Part shown: one piece after another, positions 1 to 11,184 of the stretch
Layout: each line of letters opens with the position of its first letter
How positions within the stretch are numbered: the first letter of the stretch is position 1
DNA from: Spinellus fusiger
Taxonomy: Eukaryota; Mucoromycota; Mucoromycetes; Mucorales; Phycomycetaceae
Direction of reading: 5' to 3'
Length of the DNA stretch: 64,000 bases
NCBI GenBank assembly: GCA_025094145.1
Contig: JALLLS010000057.1
Location: forward strand, 172,537-236,536
Notes under the pieces: model-generated
The model's database searches: none
The model's input: the letters and a program-made list of their open reading frames with translations, nothing else
What the model was told of the DNA's origin: nothing
Program-made: the position numbers and the translations under genes

Positions 1-698
1 ATTTCACTCTGCCTGTGGGTCGTCTCGGATAATCTTTCTTTCTCTTTCTCTTTCCATCTCTCTTCATCGTGCTTATGCAGCAGCATTTGATAATACCATT
101 GTTTTATTATTCTATAGATTGGTAGATAGACATCAAAACTAGGATACTACTCTACCTATTGTATCATCATAGCTGCACTAAAGTTTAATATATAATAATA
201 CTTTATGAATAATCCCCATGATACCAACAGCTATAGATAGAATCATATCTTCATATCTTCATATAAATATAATTGGTTGGTTGGAATCATACTAAATAGA
301 ACATTAGTAAGAGCAGTAATAGATTTTTTTATTTTTACTCTCTTTTCCAGCTACACCAAATACATAGTGTATATTCCACAAGTACAGCCGATGTAAGCCA
401 ATGCATGTCCCTGAAAGATAGATCAACAAAGGAATATCTACCAACAGATTCAGTGAAATAGAAGGCTATCTCCTTAAATAGATAGATAACATATACTAAA
501 CAGCAGAAATAGAGGAAGAAAAAGACAACTCTATTGATATGCACTTGTACACTATGGCTTACCTGGACTAGTTTTGTGCACAATAAAAAAATGTTAAGTA
601 AAAAGTATTATTAACAAAATAAGCAGGAGTTACAAGCCACCTTGTCTCTCTTTCTGCAGTAAAAGAGCGAACAAAGTCATGAGTTTGAATGAACCACA
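1..698. other. no gene seen; AT-rich flank of RPP1
   Basis: I see no convincing coding region, RNA gene or repeat. The only longer frame (335-583, minus) is hydrophobic, has no recognisable motif and sits in AT-rich DNA. The last 100-200 bases should hold the promoter of the RPP1 gene that starts at 699. Confidence 0.5.
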
Positions 699-1724
699 AT
701 GCACGACTTTAACATTCCCTGTCCACTCTCCACAAAGAAAAGAGCAAAGAATAAAGTGGCTCACCTATTATGTCAATACAGTCAAAGTAAAATAGACACT
801 AGTGGCCATAGATAATGTTTAGCCTGAGTGCTTATACTACTGTTCTTAGTGGAGAAAAGTGTAGTGGCTCTTAATTATTGTGTTGGGTCTCATCATCTGT
901 TAGAGGTAGGCCTTGTCCATGTACCTACACACACACTAATAACGACAGAAAGAACATATCAAGGCTATTTCATTTGACAATGAGAAGTTCCAAGTCCAAC
1001 AACTGACACGTATTACACTTGTTACAGATACTTTATTGACCAATGTAAGTTATTACTATAATGGGTGTGTTATTTACAGTTTAGTGTGATCTGAGAAGCA
1101 CCTATGCATCTTTTGATATAGTAGCTATTACTACAAGCAATCCTGATGTATTTGAACAAGCCTGTAGAACACTCACAGTTGATCTTATTGCTATTGACTG
1201 TTCTCAAAGATTGCCTTTTGCCCTTGATATCAGTCTTATCAACATAGCCATGGAGCGTGGTATTTACTTTGAGATGTGCTATGGTCCTGCTATTAGAGGT
1301 GATTTATAGAGATCTTTCTACAGATATCTGTTGATGAGAGGGTCTATTATAGAGTTATTGCATACACTTGTCTATGTGCTGACAAACTCATTACTAACTC
1401 AACCTATCTCTCTTTTGGTTTTCTCCATGGTAGATGGAACGGCACGTGGATATCTCATAGAAATAGCTAAACATTTAGTAGCTGCAACCCACGGAAAGAA
1501 GACGCTGTTAAACAGTGGAGCAGAATCCATTACAGAAATACGTACAGCAGAAGATCTTTATCACTTGTAAGCCTAGATTCACCCTAGCATTTACTTATAC
1601 TTACTCATATATATTATTTAGTGCTAAGTTTATGGGGCTTCCTAATGATGCTGCTCACCATATGTCTCGTAAAAATTCAGAGGAATTTCTTCATATCATC
1701 CAATATAAACATCCTCAGCTATGA
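699..1724 (+). CDS. RPP1: RNase P/MRP protein subunit p30 (Rpp1/Rpp30), six exons
   Basis: Protein subunit shared by nuclear RNase P and RNase MRP, which process tRNA 5' ends and pre-rRNA. I assemble exons 699-786, 850-905, 949-1044, 1085-1298, 1434-1566 and 1622-1724, which total 690 nt (229 aa) with an open frame. The N-terminus MHDFNIPCP matches the D-L/F-N-I/V-P start of fungal Rpp1. Further family signatures follow in order: SVVALNYCV, QLTRITLVTD, FDIVAITTS, DLIAIDCSQRLPF, ERGIYFEMCYGPAIRD, LLNSGAESITEIR and KFMGLPNDAA. Introns are 35-135 nt, and the fourth carries a CTAAC branch site. A TAG at 1307-1309 looks in frame but falls inside that intron. At 229 aa the protein is shorter than the yeast (293) and human (268) proteins because the basic/acidic C-terminal tail is missing. 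It could continue downstream in exons I could not place. Family call is strong; exon ends are inferred from splice consensus and frame. Confidence 0.88.
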
Positions 1725-1911
1725 TAGACTCCATTCTATTTATCCTTGTAGAAAGAGTCTCTTATTTTGCGGAATTAGGCATATAGTCTAGTTACAATGG
1801 TCAAATATAACAGAGAGGCAGGTGCTTGTTTTTTTCTCTCTTCATTTCATTTACACCATGGTCTCTTCCCTTCATTATCACATAGAGATAAAAAAGATAG
1901 TGTGATTCCAT

Positions 1912-2230
1912 GATCTCTGTTGTTGCACAAGAACTCCAATTAAATACAAACCCAGTGAAGACAAATCTTTCATGTGTAGTTGAAGAGATTGACACGAACT
2001 GGTCCAAGAGAATAGCCTCTTTCATGGAAGACATCGACTTTAGTGATACTGATGAAGAGGATATTTAATCCTGCTGGTTTTCTTCACTGCTAGGACAGAC
2101 CTCCATTGAACTACTGGATGATTCTGACAATGAGACACAAAATACGGTGATGTTGAGTGAATCTATCATCATTATTTCCTCTGATAATGCGGAAATAGAA
2201 GAAGCACTCGATGAAAAAGACTGGATATAG
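1912..2230 (+). other. two acidic peptide-like segments downstream of RPP1, unassigned
   Basis: Two open stretches on the RPP1 strand look protein-like but are not joined. The first opens with an ATG at about 1912, contains VEEIDTNWSKRIASF and ends in an acidic run (DFSDTDEEDI) at a TAA near 2067. The second follows a ctgctag acceptor-like site near 2093, reads GQTSIELLDDSDNE and ends EEALDEKDWI-stop near 2230. They could be the missing C-terminal tail of Rpp1, a separate small gene, or chance. Minus-strand frames over the same region have no recognisable content. Confidence 0.25.
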
Positions 2231-2700
2231 AGTCTGTAGGAGCATTTACCAACTATTATTATTATATTAAAAAAATGCCATTGACGAATGGAATCACTAT
2301 CCATTGTCTCGATCCAAGTCCATTTTCCTATTAAGGATATATTATAGTAATGACAAATTGAGAATTATGAGGCCTATAGTATGAAGTCTATTATTTATAA
2401 TATTCTACAAGTATATTGAATATTAAATATGAAAAGTGTATAAAATAGAACAAAAAATAGACATAAGATAGGGGTTTTACAGTGTAAAAAAATACCTTTA
2501 CTTGTTATCTTGCTTGTTGCTCTATAATCTAAATTACATATTTTATTATTATATCTTAATCACTCATTCTCTTATTATATTAAATTTTATAAAGTCCCAA
2601 GTAATAAGTGACTAGACAAAAGATAAATTTCTATTTTTTGTTCTTCAAAAATAAAATAAAGGTCTTTTTCTTTTCTTTTATAACTTATTCAAAAGATGAC
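2231..2700. other. no gene seen; AT-rich
   Basis: Very AT-rich spacer between the RPP1 region and a degenerate transposase. I see no ORF with recognisable motifs and no clear repeat. Confidence 0.5.
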
Positions 2701-3453
2701 CTTAATCAATGAAAATTAGCCAACTCTTAGCCAAGAACATGAAAATAGTCCTACCAAAAGAAGAGAATATGATATGTTCATTAAAGGTCAAATAATAGAA
2801 CAATGGAATAATACGAATGATACAGGCGTGGATATTTGCCATAGCATATTTTTAAAATACATGAATGAACTCGGGGTTTTTTTCATTTTCACCGTCAATA
2901 AAACCTGGTATGACACTTACTCACAAGAAAAGACGATTGGAATGGTGTAAAAACAAGGGTAATTGGCCAGTAAAGAGGTGGAGTAACATTATTTGGTCTG
3001 ACAAACCTTGTTTTACAGTTGTGGACAATGATAAAAGAACGAGTGATCAATTGGTCAAGATAAGTATGTCAATGTACTTGCCAAATACTTTATTTCCTGG
3101 TTCTAAAATTTTCAAGAGAACCTCAATGAGACCATGCTCTTCCAAGAAGACGGTGCTCTTTGCTACACAGGAGCATATAGTAGATGGTACAAACAAGAGA
3201 GATGTACAATTGAAGGTTTTGATTCTTGGCCTGCACAAAGTCCAGATCGTAACCAAATTAAGCATGACTGGGCTTATCTTGAAAAGAATATTGAGTTGCG
3301 TCGAACAAACATAACCAATGCAAAACAGCTTGAATGATGCTTGTGTAGTGAATGGGAGAAAATTCCAAATGAATTTCTGGGAATTTTAGTGGATAGCATG
3401 CCAAGAAGGTGCTACACTGTGATAAAGAATAAAGACTTTGCTACAAAGTGCTA
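2700..3453 (+). pseudogene. degenerate Tc1/mariner-type transposase (copy A)
   Basis: Broken DDE transposase of the Tc1/mariner superfamily. Recognisable pieces are RREYDMFIKGQIIEQWNNT (N-terminal helix-turn-helix region), HKKRRLEWCKNKGNW followed by RWSNIIWSDKPCF (first catalytic Asp), FQEDGALCYTGAYSRWY (second Asp) and QSPDRNQIKHDWAYLEK (third-residue region, where the usual NPIEH has drifted to NQIKH). The frame shifts near 3050-3130, and a stop follows at 3335-3337. The tail RRCYTVIKNKDF matches the family's C-terminal RCQAVIxAKGG. No clean terminal repeats were seen, so the limits are approximate. It is inactive. Confidence 0.75.
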
Positions 3454-3789
3454 AGCAATATTATCATAATGAGGATGTAGATAATTATCTAAAGAACAAA
3501 TACTCCAAATCTTGTGTTATTCTGTGAATAGTTTATTATGAACATTCTAAACTGATAGATATGCCTTTATTCTTCAAATAAAAATAAATAAATAAATTAA
3601 CTTTTTGTTTAGTCATCTATTACATGGGACTGTACATGATACTGTTACCTTAGGTCTTATACACTAAAAACAAGAAGTTAGCAATCTTCAAATTGTATAA
3701 AAACGGTTACAAGACCAATGGTATGAAATAAGGCATTTATGATAAGTTTTAGTGGATTTAATGTAGTGGATTGATCTTTTGGAGATAGT
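3454..3789. other. no gene seen; AT-rich spacer
   Basis: AT-rich DNA between the Tc1 relic and a LINE 3' end. No coding or structural signal was recognised. Confidence 0.5.
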
Positions 3790-5225
3790 ATAAGAGTACA
3801 GTTCAAAGTATTTTTTATTTTTAGGTATTAGTTGCTATTCGCGCATTGGGCATCTTCGCCATCCTATGAGAGCTTTTGAAAAATAAGAATAAACATATAA
3901 ACACCTCAAATATAATAGTGGGAAGAATAATTTCAAGGAAAAAAGAAACAGAAAGATAAGAGTACATAGAACCTTGAAATGAGGAAAAAAAATGAAGAGA
4001 AATATGAGAGATGAGAGAAAATAACAATGCAGACATAGACATTAGTTTGAGCCTAATCCCACAAGCTTTTAATAGACCAAAGATTGGTCTATTTAAAAGT
4101 CTTGTTGGGTGTGTTGATTGTCTCCCTCGACTTTTTCCATGCCATAGTCAGACCCAAATGCCTGGAGGAGTTCTTTTTCAAGGGTGGAGGGAGGACTGGT
4201 GACTGTGGCCTTGGCCTTGAGGTCTGCCAGGAGTTTCTCAAAGGCAATAATGGATAGACGGGGTGTGGCAATGCTTGAGCCAAAGTCGCGAGCAATGCTG
4301 TACCCTGAATGAGTGGGGGCACGAAGATAAGTGTTGGACACTCGTTGCTCAAAGAGTTCTTGGGCCATTACAGCCTTGGTGCTATCTGACTCCTGCTGGA
4401 GCTTAGGGTCTGCAATCACCGTTGCAGCTACTGGATCAAAGCTTGCCTGTGGCTTGATCTTTGATTTCTCGAGTTTTTTCTCGAGTTCTTGCTTGAAGCT
4501 ACCATGTACAAGCAGTGCAATTGTGCCCCTTGCAGGGAAGTGGATGTCTATGATCCGTGACTGTTGGATCTTCAGTGATCCCAACATCTTGGGGATCTGG
4601 CCGTACTTGAGGTAGCGGCGACAGGGCAAGTATACAAAGTCGTATACCGAGGGCCCAGTAGGCTCTTGTAAGGACCGAACTGTTTGTGCTCTGAGCACTG
4701 CTCTGGCCTTTGCTGTCTTCTTTGGTGGGGAGGAGTTCTTTTTAGCCATGTTGGCATAAGTGACAGCAGTCTTTTCTATGGCAGCTGTGGGTTTTACTGT
4801 TGGGATAAGGGCGGGAGTAGGGGCGGGAGGTGATTTGGGTGCATTTTCTGCACTCTTGGCATTGATCTAAGCTTAGAGAGATGTAATAAGATCATCTTTG
4901 ACCTTGACTTGTGCTTCCAATTCCTGCATCCGGAGTCCAATTGCTCCTATCTGTCTCTGAATATCTGACAGAAATGCCATCATGCTGCTGGGTGAAGGTA
5001 TTAGGCTTTTCTACCTCAGTCATTTGATGCTCGTAAGTATTTGCACGAGTACGTTTGGTAAGTTATCTGAGTTTTTTAATGTCTGAGTTAGGAATGGTGG
5101 TGGCATTGGTGGCCTCAGACACAGAGGGTTTAACAGGTGCTGGTACAGGAGGTTGCTTGATGGTTGGTGGTTGGACAGGATCCTTAGTTGGTGTATTTAA
5201 TGTGTACTGTGTACTATATGAGTAG
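3790..5225 (-). mobile_element. non-LTR retrotransposon (LINE) fragment, copy 1, with ORF1
   Basis: A minus-strand LINE piece. Its 3' end, at the low coordinate, shares a conserved tail with three other copies at about 19.19, 61.16 and 62.33 kb: acagttcaaa, then an A/T tract and the GCGCATTGGGCAT block. From about 3830 to 4952 it is nearly identical to 61.19-62.31 kb apart from scattered substitutions and small indels. Upstream of 4952 only this copy continues, with a proline-rich stretch (KDPVQPPTIKQPPVPAP) in another frame. No reverse transcriptase lies in this copy. Confidence 0.8.
4093..4980 (-). pseudogene. LINE ORF1 (Gag-like) with two in-frame stops near its N-terminus
   Basis: ORF1 of the LINE. 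The frame can be read from MAFLSDIQRQIGAIGLRMQE at 4980, a coiled-coil-like start. Two stops in the context TAA-GCT-TAG follow at about 4866-4874, and then an open stretch of about 260 codons runs through SAENAPKSPPAPTP to the end. The longest ATG-initiated part is 218 aa (MAKKNSSPPKKTAKARAV..., 4093-4749). It is basic at the N-terminus and resembles nucleic-acid-binding ORF1 proteins of Mucorales LINEs, with no zinc knuckle. A copy with the same two stops is at 61.4-62.3 kb. Function is inferred only from context and repetition. Confidence 0.65.
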
Positions 5226-5915
5226 ATGGGGATTGTTACTGATGGATAAATGTTACTTATGTTGAATTTTGCGATTTATATTTTGCTCTTTTGGAGTGAT
5301 ATTGATTACACGAAAGAGCCCGCGAGTATAAGAGTACAACGGTCTGCATTGGAATTCGTACTTTTTGGTAGTACTTTCCGCCAAGTTCACCCAGTAGTGC
5401 ACAAAGGAAGTAAGATAGATGATGTTGATCAGTGTATAGACAAATTTTCCATATGGAATTTCATAAAAATATTTAAGTCAGTTGTGAATATGCGTATTGG
5501 GCAAGCCATATCACCAGAAAACAGTATACTTTCAAACACCTTGCAGTAGTTTTCAAAGACACCTCTTTGATGCTGGCAATGGAAGTGTTCAGACAGGAGA
5601 AAACTCAGAACTGATCAGAGTTCCAGATGATATGTTGTTGACACACCATGACATGAAAAACTTAGAAGATACAATCCGTGGTAGTATATTATATCCTGGA
5701 AATGACACACTGCCATCATACATAAGAGACCAAATAGCTACAAAAGTTATACTTACATCAAAACACTCTGATGTTGTACAGATCAATGACTAAATTATGG
5801 ACAGATTTTCTTTTGGAGATTTTTTTTTAGTTTTTACAGTAATGATAAAGCACTTACAGATGAATTATCTGTGGATCTTCCAGTTGAACATCTCAATAGC
5901 ATAAATCCAAGCGGA

Positions 5916-6648
5916 TAATCATTTTCCATAGATAGAAATATCAATCATCCCCATCAATAAAAACACAAATCACTTAAAAGAGACCACACAATAGAAGAAG
6001 AGTTATTAGCAAGGCATACAACTAAAGGACGATACTTTAGCAAGAGAGAAATATCTTTTAGAATTAATAGATATGTATGTTTGGGCAACGGGGTTCGTTC
6101 TTAAGACACACAGGACCTCGGGGAAAGGCTAGCTGCTCTTGTATCTGCAGGAGTTGGGTTAGCTCTTGTGTGGTGTGTCGGGGGAACTCGGCTTTAAAGG
6201 TTATGGGAACTATGGTTGTAGTATTCTGGAGGGGACACTCTGGAAATGGGTCTGTAGAGACACGAGAGAACAGATAACGGTAATCTTCCTACCGACGGAC
6301 TAACGAAAGGGACAAACAAAGAGAAGAAAACAGGAACAGAGAAAGAACCAACAACTAAACTTGACCTTGGGTCTAAACTACCCTACTTTAGGAATCCAAG
6401 TATATGATGAACTTCTCTCTTTTTATTTCAATTGTAGACTTTGCTATTTTATATTGTTTTCATCTGAAACCCTTCTTCCTTCTATCTATTTTATCAACAA
6501 CACTCTTTTCCTCCTTTGTCACCTATTCTACAGATACTATAAATTAGAAAAGTATATAACAAGTGTGAAAGAGTAAATAAACATCAGACTTTGTTTACTC
6601 TTTGAACTGCCTGGATTTCTTTTGGCTAAACCCCATAGACAACACAGA
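5916..6648. mobile_element. 733-bp insertion in the Helitron helicase, flanked by CGGA
   Basis: The helicase reading frame is interrupted exactly between NPSG and LPPQHL. The break is flanked by CGGA on both sides (5912-5915 and 6649-6652), as expected of a 4-bp target-site duplication. The insert holds a solo LTR (6074-6532) plus about 275 bp of other DNA. That residue encodes a short open piece on the plus strand (EELLARHTTKGRYFSKREIS) which continues across the LTR. The class of the outer insert is not recognised. Confidence 0.55.
6074..6532. repeat. solo LTR, family 1 (459 bp), TSD GATA
   Basis: The repeat starts TGTATGTTTGGGCAACGGGG and ends CACCTATTCTACA. It is flanked by GATA at 6070-6073 and 6533-6536. 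The same family occurs at 24629-25124. The TG...CA termini plus a 4-bp target duplication are those of an LTR left after recombination, and no internal region is present. High similarity to the other copy covers roughly the first 330 bp, after which they diverge before meeting again in the last 13 bp. Confidence 0.85.
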
Positions 6649-6841
6649 CGGACTTCCTCCTCAACACTTGAAACTGAAAATAGGGTTCCCTACAATGCTA
6701 CTTCGGAATCTGGATCCCAGATTAGATATCAATACAGTTCTGATAAACATTGGCTTGATGTACACACCCAAAGGGCAAAAATTCCCCAAAGCAAAGCGTA
6801 GGTTGCAAAATTCCCGTCGTGAGCCGATGTATGGCTGCTAG

Positions 6842-7554
6842 TAGTAGCTTACTGGAATCTAGTAAATTATTTGATGTAATTGATCAGATGTGCTTTACTT
6901 CTAGAAGCAAATAGTAATAAATAGATGCTAACAGACATACATCTTAATACCAAATGTCGTACTACGGTTCCATGCAGTAAGCGTAGGACATGTTTTCTCA
7001 TGCAAGAAAAGGCTTATTTTGAATAAAAAAGGTTTATCAGTGTGTAAGATCTGTAATACATAGATAGTATTGGGATTGTTGAAGAATTTAGTCCACATAT
7101 TCCAAAAGACATTGCTACTATATAAATTAGATTAATCTAACATGGTCTGCAAAATATATAAGTAGTTGTAAATGTTGTAGTATATAACTGTGAGAAATGT
7201 AACTCTTTTTATTACCAAATACACTTCTTATTCCTGTTTGTTTCTGAACAATAGTGTACGAACATATTATACTGCTAACAAAAGAATGGATAAATATAAC
7301 TTTTGATGAGACATATACAGCGCAATCGGTCATCAAGAAGTAAAACTTTGTGTTTAGAGAAGAAAACTGGACAACATAATAGCGATAGAACCTAAGAACA
7401 AATATTCTGTTTTAGGGTCTTATTATGATTATAATAGTAGTGGTAATAGTAAAGAGATCACACAAGCTTCAATGGTAAATGCCTCCGTATTACCACATGA
7501 CATTCACTTATAAAATCTAACAAAAGTCTGTCTCTTTCTGCTTTGTCTCATTAA
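6842..7554. other. no gene seen; upstream region of the P450
   Basis: No coding region recognised. A minus-strand frame (7127-7336) has no motif. The last part should carry the P450 promoter; no single TATA box stands out in AT-rich DNA. Confidence 0.5.
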
Positions 7555-9603
7555 ATGTCTTCATTCTTATCACTCCCGAATCCTCAAGTTATCAGTGAAA
7601 TCTTGAATGATTCAAAACTACCACTGATGAGTGCCGTGGCTCTTGTTACTGCTGTATATTCAGTTTATCATATTATGAAAAAGGACAAAAGCCAAGACTC
7701 TGGCTCAGTCCCAATGCCAAAAGGAAACTACCCAATTGTTGGTAAGAACTATACTATGAATTATTGAAAGATTCATCATGTATTCTAGGCCACATACCAC
7801 ACCTTGTTAAATCTCTCGAACTTAAACTTCATGAATGGCATAAAGAATTGGGTAAATAGTGTGTTCTATTCATGTCAGCATAGATTAACGTATACACTTC
7901 CAGGGCCTATTATTCATATCAAGATGGGCGTACAAGATTTCATCATTATATCTGATCCAGGACTTGCCCATAAAATATTTGTAACTAATGGGGTTAGCAC
8001 TTCCTCACGTCCACCTCATAAATTTAGTGATAAACATCACAGTTATGGTGGCAGGTAAAATGCAAAAAATCTATGATGTGTATAAAGATCTAATTTCTAC
8101 TTTCTCTTTGAACTTTAGAGGCGTTGTTTTTGCTAAATACGGAAAAAGATGGACAGACACAAGAGCAGCTGGTAAAGGGGAAAAAACTCATAAGCTCTTA
8201 GCTGTATTAACAATTTATCATAGCTACCAATTTCATATCACCCAAGGCTTTGAATGCTTCTAATGATGTACTCTTATTTGAAGCAAAAAATCTTGTAAAA
8301 GAATTGATGGCACAAACAAAGTCAAAGAAGAGCGTGAATCCATTTAACTATGCTACTTGCGCCTCTCTTAATATGGTATTGAGCTTATATTGTGCAATAC
8401 GTGTGGATTCACCTGAAGATCCATTATACAAAGAGATTATAGAGGCTATTGATGTTGTTGTACAGAAGGCTAGTTTTGAAGAAGATATAAGCTTGTACAT
8501 TCCTGTTTTATCTTTTATTGACTACATAAGTGGTAAAGATAAGAAAGACGGTGAATGGGTTCGCAATTCACGTGACCCTCTTATGAAGAAGTTACTTAAA
8601 GAAGCCTTCGAGAGCGACACCAATTCAGCCTTCAAAAAGATACATGAATCGAATGAAAAGACCCAATTCGAGGAAAAAGATTTGATTGTGATTATGAGTG
8701 AGTTGAATTACATAAATATTCTCAGTATTCTACGAGACTAAACTCATTTTTTAGATGACATGATTACTGCTGGAACAGACACTGTTGCTACAACAATTTC
8801 GTGGGCTTTCCTTTTCTTATCACACCATCCAGAAATCCAGAAAAAGATGTGTGATGAGATAGACACATTTGTCACCAAACATGGACGACTACCAGATTTC
8901 TCAGAACGTGAACATTTCCCCTATATACTGTCTGTTCAAAGAGAATTGCTACGCAGTTTTCCAGTTACTATACTTGGTGTTCCTCATGTTGCTGATAAAG
9001 ATAGTTAGTATATGATAAATGCTTAATACGAAAAGAAAGCTAGCTCATGTTTTCTTATTTTATGTAGTCATGGTTGATAACTATCTGATCAAAAAAGGGT
9101 CCGCACTTTTTACCAATATGTATACTATGCACCGAAATCCTGATGTTTATTCCGAACCAGATAAGTTTATTCCGGAGCGATTTATGAACAACAAAAGTAC
9201 AATGTTTGCATCAGCAAATGGAAACACAAGTGAGCGCGATCAATTCAACTTTGGATGGGGAAGGTAAAAATAAACAGCATAACATCACTTATCTTTGATT
9301 TACTAATGTTGATGTGTGGCACTATAAAGACGCATTTGCCCTGGAAGTTACCTGGTAATATCTTTAAGAAATATTTGAGTTTGCCTTTTAACAAAATAAT
9401 TTTATTTGGCCATCCAATAGGCTGAGACAGAGCTCTTTTATGTTTATGTCAATCTTTGGTCACGCTGTACAATTGAGCCAATGCTTGATTCCAATAATAA
9501 TCCTGTATATACTGATTATACGACATCTATAACCCATGGCTTGACTTTCCGTCCTATGCCTCATGAATTAAGATTTGTTGAGCGTCCTGACAAATTACTT
9601 TAA
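7555..9603 (+). CDS. cytochrome P450 monooxygenase, nine exons
   Basis: Haem-thiolate monooxygenase, likely ER-anchored by an N-terminal hydrophobic segment (LMSAVALVTAVYSVYHI). Exons: 7555-7741, 7789-7851, 7904-8054, 8119-8171, 8224-8697, 8755-9003, 9068-9263, 9330-9354 and 9421-9603. They total 1581 nt, 526 aa, with no internal stop, which is normal family length. The proline-rich hinge PMPKGNYPIVG follows the anchor. Other motifs are the C-helix WTDTR, I-helix AGTDTVATT, K-helix ExxR as ELLR, the PERF motif as PERF, and the haem loop FNFGWGRRICPG with the cysteine ligand. A 25-nt exon (9330-9354) encodes the Cys-ligand end of that loop. All key residues are intact although the gene is surrounded by transposon debris. 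The subfamily and substrate cannot be told from the sequence. Confidence 0.93.
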
Positions 9604-10083
9604 AATAAATTATATTGTTAGAACACATAATTAGAGCATCAATTTATTCACTCTGCCAAATTAGCTAATATTTGCAAACAATTATTTAAATGACTTACAT
9701 GGAGGCTTCTCTGAAAAATACAGGAGATATATATTTAGTAGAATGTAGTATAAAATCTACATCGGGTATCAATGTTCTTTATTCTCCAAGTGAATATAAA
9801 ATGTAGAGGCAGTATTTTAATATTTTAATATTTTAATATATTTATACAGTCAAAACATATAGATGTATAATAGTTATTGCTTCAATTATAAATTAACTAA
9901 AAGAAATATATATATATATATCAGTCCTTGTAAATCACACACCATTTTTATACTAAAATAAATAAATAATATACACTATATCCTTCATTTCTTATAACAA
10001 TGCCTTTTCTCTGTGTATATTCTGTCCAACACCGTGGAATTTGTTAAAGCGTCTGAGATATATACTAGTTGGCTAATGAATAA
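9604..10083. other. no gene seen; AT-rich
   Basis: AT-rich region after the P450 stop with a (TA)n tract near 9908-9921. A minus-strand frame at 9985-10185 shows no recognisable feature. Confidence 0.5.
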
Positions 10084-11114
10084 TACACAGCCACACTCAA
10101 TTGAATTTAATGTTTGCTGAAAACATGATAAAAAGGGGAAAAGACTTTTATTTTGTATGAAGCTCTTTTTCTTTACAAATATCATTAAACTAACACACTA
10201 TGTCAGATAGATTTTCAGAAACTCACATTTGTGGAGAATGTGAAAAGGCAAAAGATAAAAGATAATTAGACAGATATTGTCTGTTGAAGACTGTATTTAA
10301 ATTGGCTGTGATTGTGAGTGTAATTGGGATGAAAAAGCCCATAGTTAGAATAGCATCAGGAACATCAATAAATATATATCGCTCTTACATCTAGAGAGTC
10401 ATGGAAAACCCATAATAATAATAAATGAATGAGAGGGATCTTGGACACCTGGAAAAGGTCATTAGAAAGAGTCCATCTGCCTCATACAATCAGCTGGAAT
10501 TGGAAGTGTTGAGTTGTTGAAGTGGATGTATGTAGAAACACTATTATCAGCTACTGTAAGCAGCTAGGGTTTGTATCTTTTTATGTAGATCACAAGCCAA
10601 CTTTAACTGAAAAAACAAAGATAAATAAATTGACTGAGCAAGTGTGATAGCTGTTCTACTGGGGACTATGCTAGATGGTAGAAAGAGACACATCAGATTA
10701 GGCATTTTGATTGCTGGCTCGCACAAATCCCTGACTTGAGCTCAGTTGAACACATAGGGTGGACCTTGGAAAGACAGATTGAAGAATGAAGGGTACCTAT
10801 TACCAATGTTGAAAATCTGAGGACTCTACTTGCAGAAGAGTGAGTGAGAGTTAGTATTGAACTTGCACAATGATGAGTTCAAAGTATGACAGATAGATAA
10901 CAGACAGTCATTGATACCAAAGGAGGCCATACAAAGTATTAATTGTATTATTATTATTTTATTTTCAATAAATAAAGATGTTGAGTTTTGGTATGCTTAA
11001 GTCTTAAGCTTATAGATCAAATGTAAAGTGTTTTATTTGATGTTGAACATATCCTAAATATTTCGTCCTGAAATCTATCTTCAAAAGTATTCAACTCAAT
11101 TGGGTGTGGCTGTA
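10084..11114 (+). mobile_element. degenerate Tc1/mariner element with terminal inverted repeats (copy B)
   Basis: About 1.03 kb bounded by related inverted ends: CAGCCACACTCAATTGAATT at the left (from about 10088) and, reversed, CAGCCACACCCAATTGAGTT at the right (ending 11114). TA dinucleotides lie next to both ends. Inside, the C-terminal transposase half can still be read (GDYARWYKETHQIRHFDCW, QIPDLSSVEHIGWTLERQ, TVIDTKGGHTKY), with many stops. It is a dead copy. The same terminal sequence recurs at about 44867. Confidence 0.75.
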
Positions 11115-11184
11115 TTCAAACTTTCTTAAGAAGTACGTTAATCTTAATTATATACACAATAACTTTTCTTGAGTAAACCATCTT

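Larger units (their letters stand above)
5330..6841 (+). pseudogene. Helitron-type Pif1-like helicase fragment, split by an insertion
   Basis: Helicase part of a Helitron Rep/Hel protein, broken by stops and frameshifts. Conserved pieces in order are FRQVHPVVHKGSK (helicase motif III region), IWNFIKIFKSVVNMRIGQA (the NMR motif), SELIRVPDDMLL, SYIRDQIATKVILTSKHSDV (motif V region) and DLPVEHLNSINPSG. The protein then resumes at about 6653 with LPPQHLKLKIGFPTMLLRNL. NPSG and LPPQHL are adjacent in Helitron helicases, so the DNA between them (5916-6648) is an insertion. Walker A and B motifs and the Rep domain are absent from this fragment. Confidence 0.78.

Noticed and set aside
1291..1330. In-frame TAG in RPP1 at 1307-1309, a possible nonsense mutation
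   Set aside because: With GT at 1299 and AG at 1433 as intron borders the frame joins PAIR to DGTARGY, as in other Rpp1 proteins, and the TAG lies in the intron.
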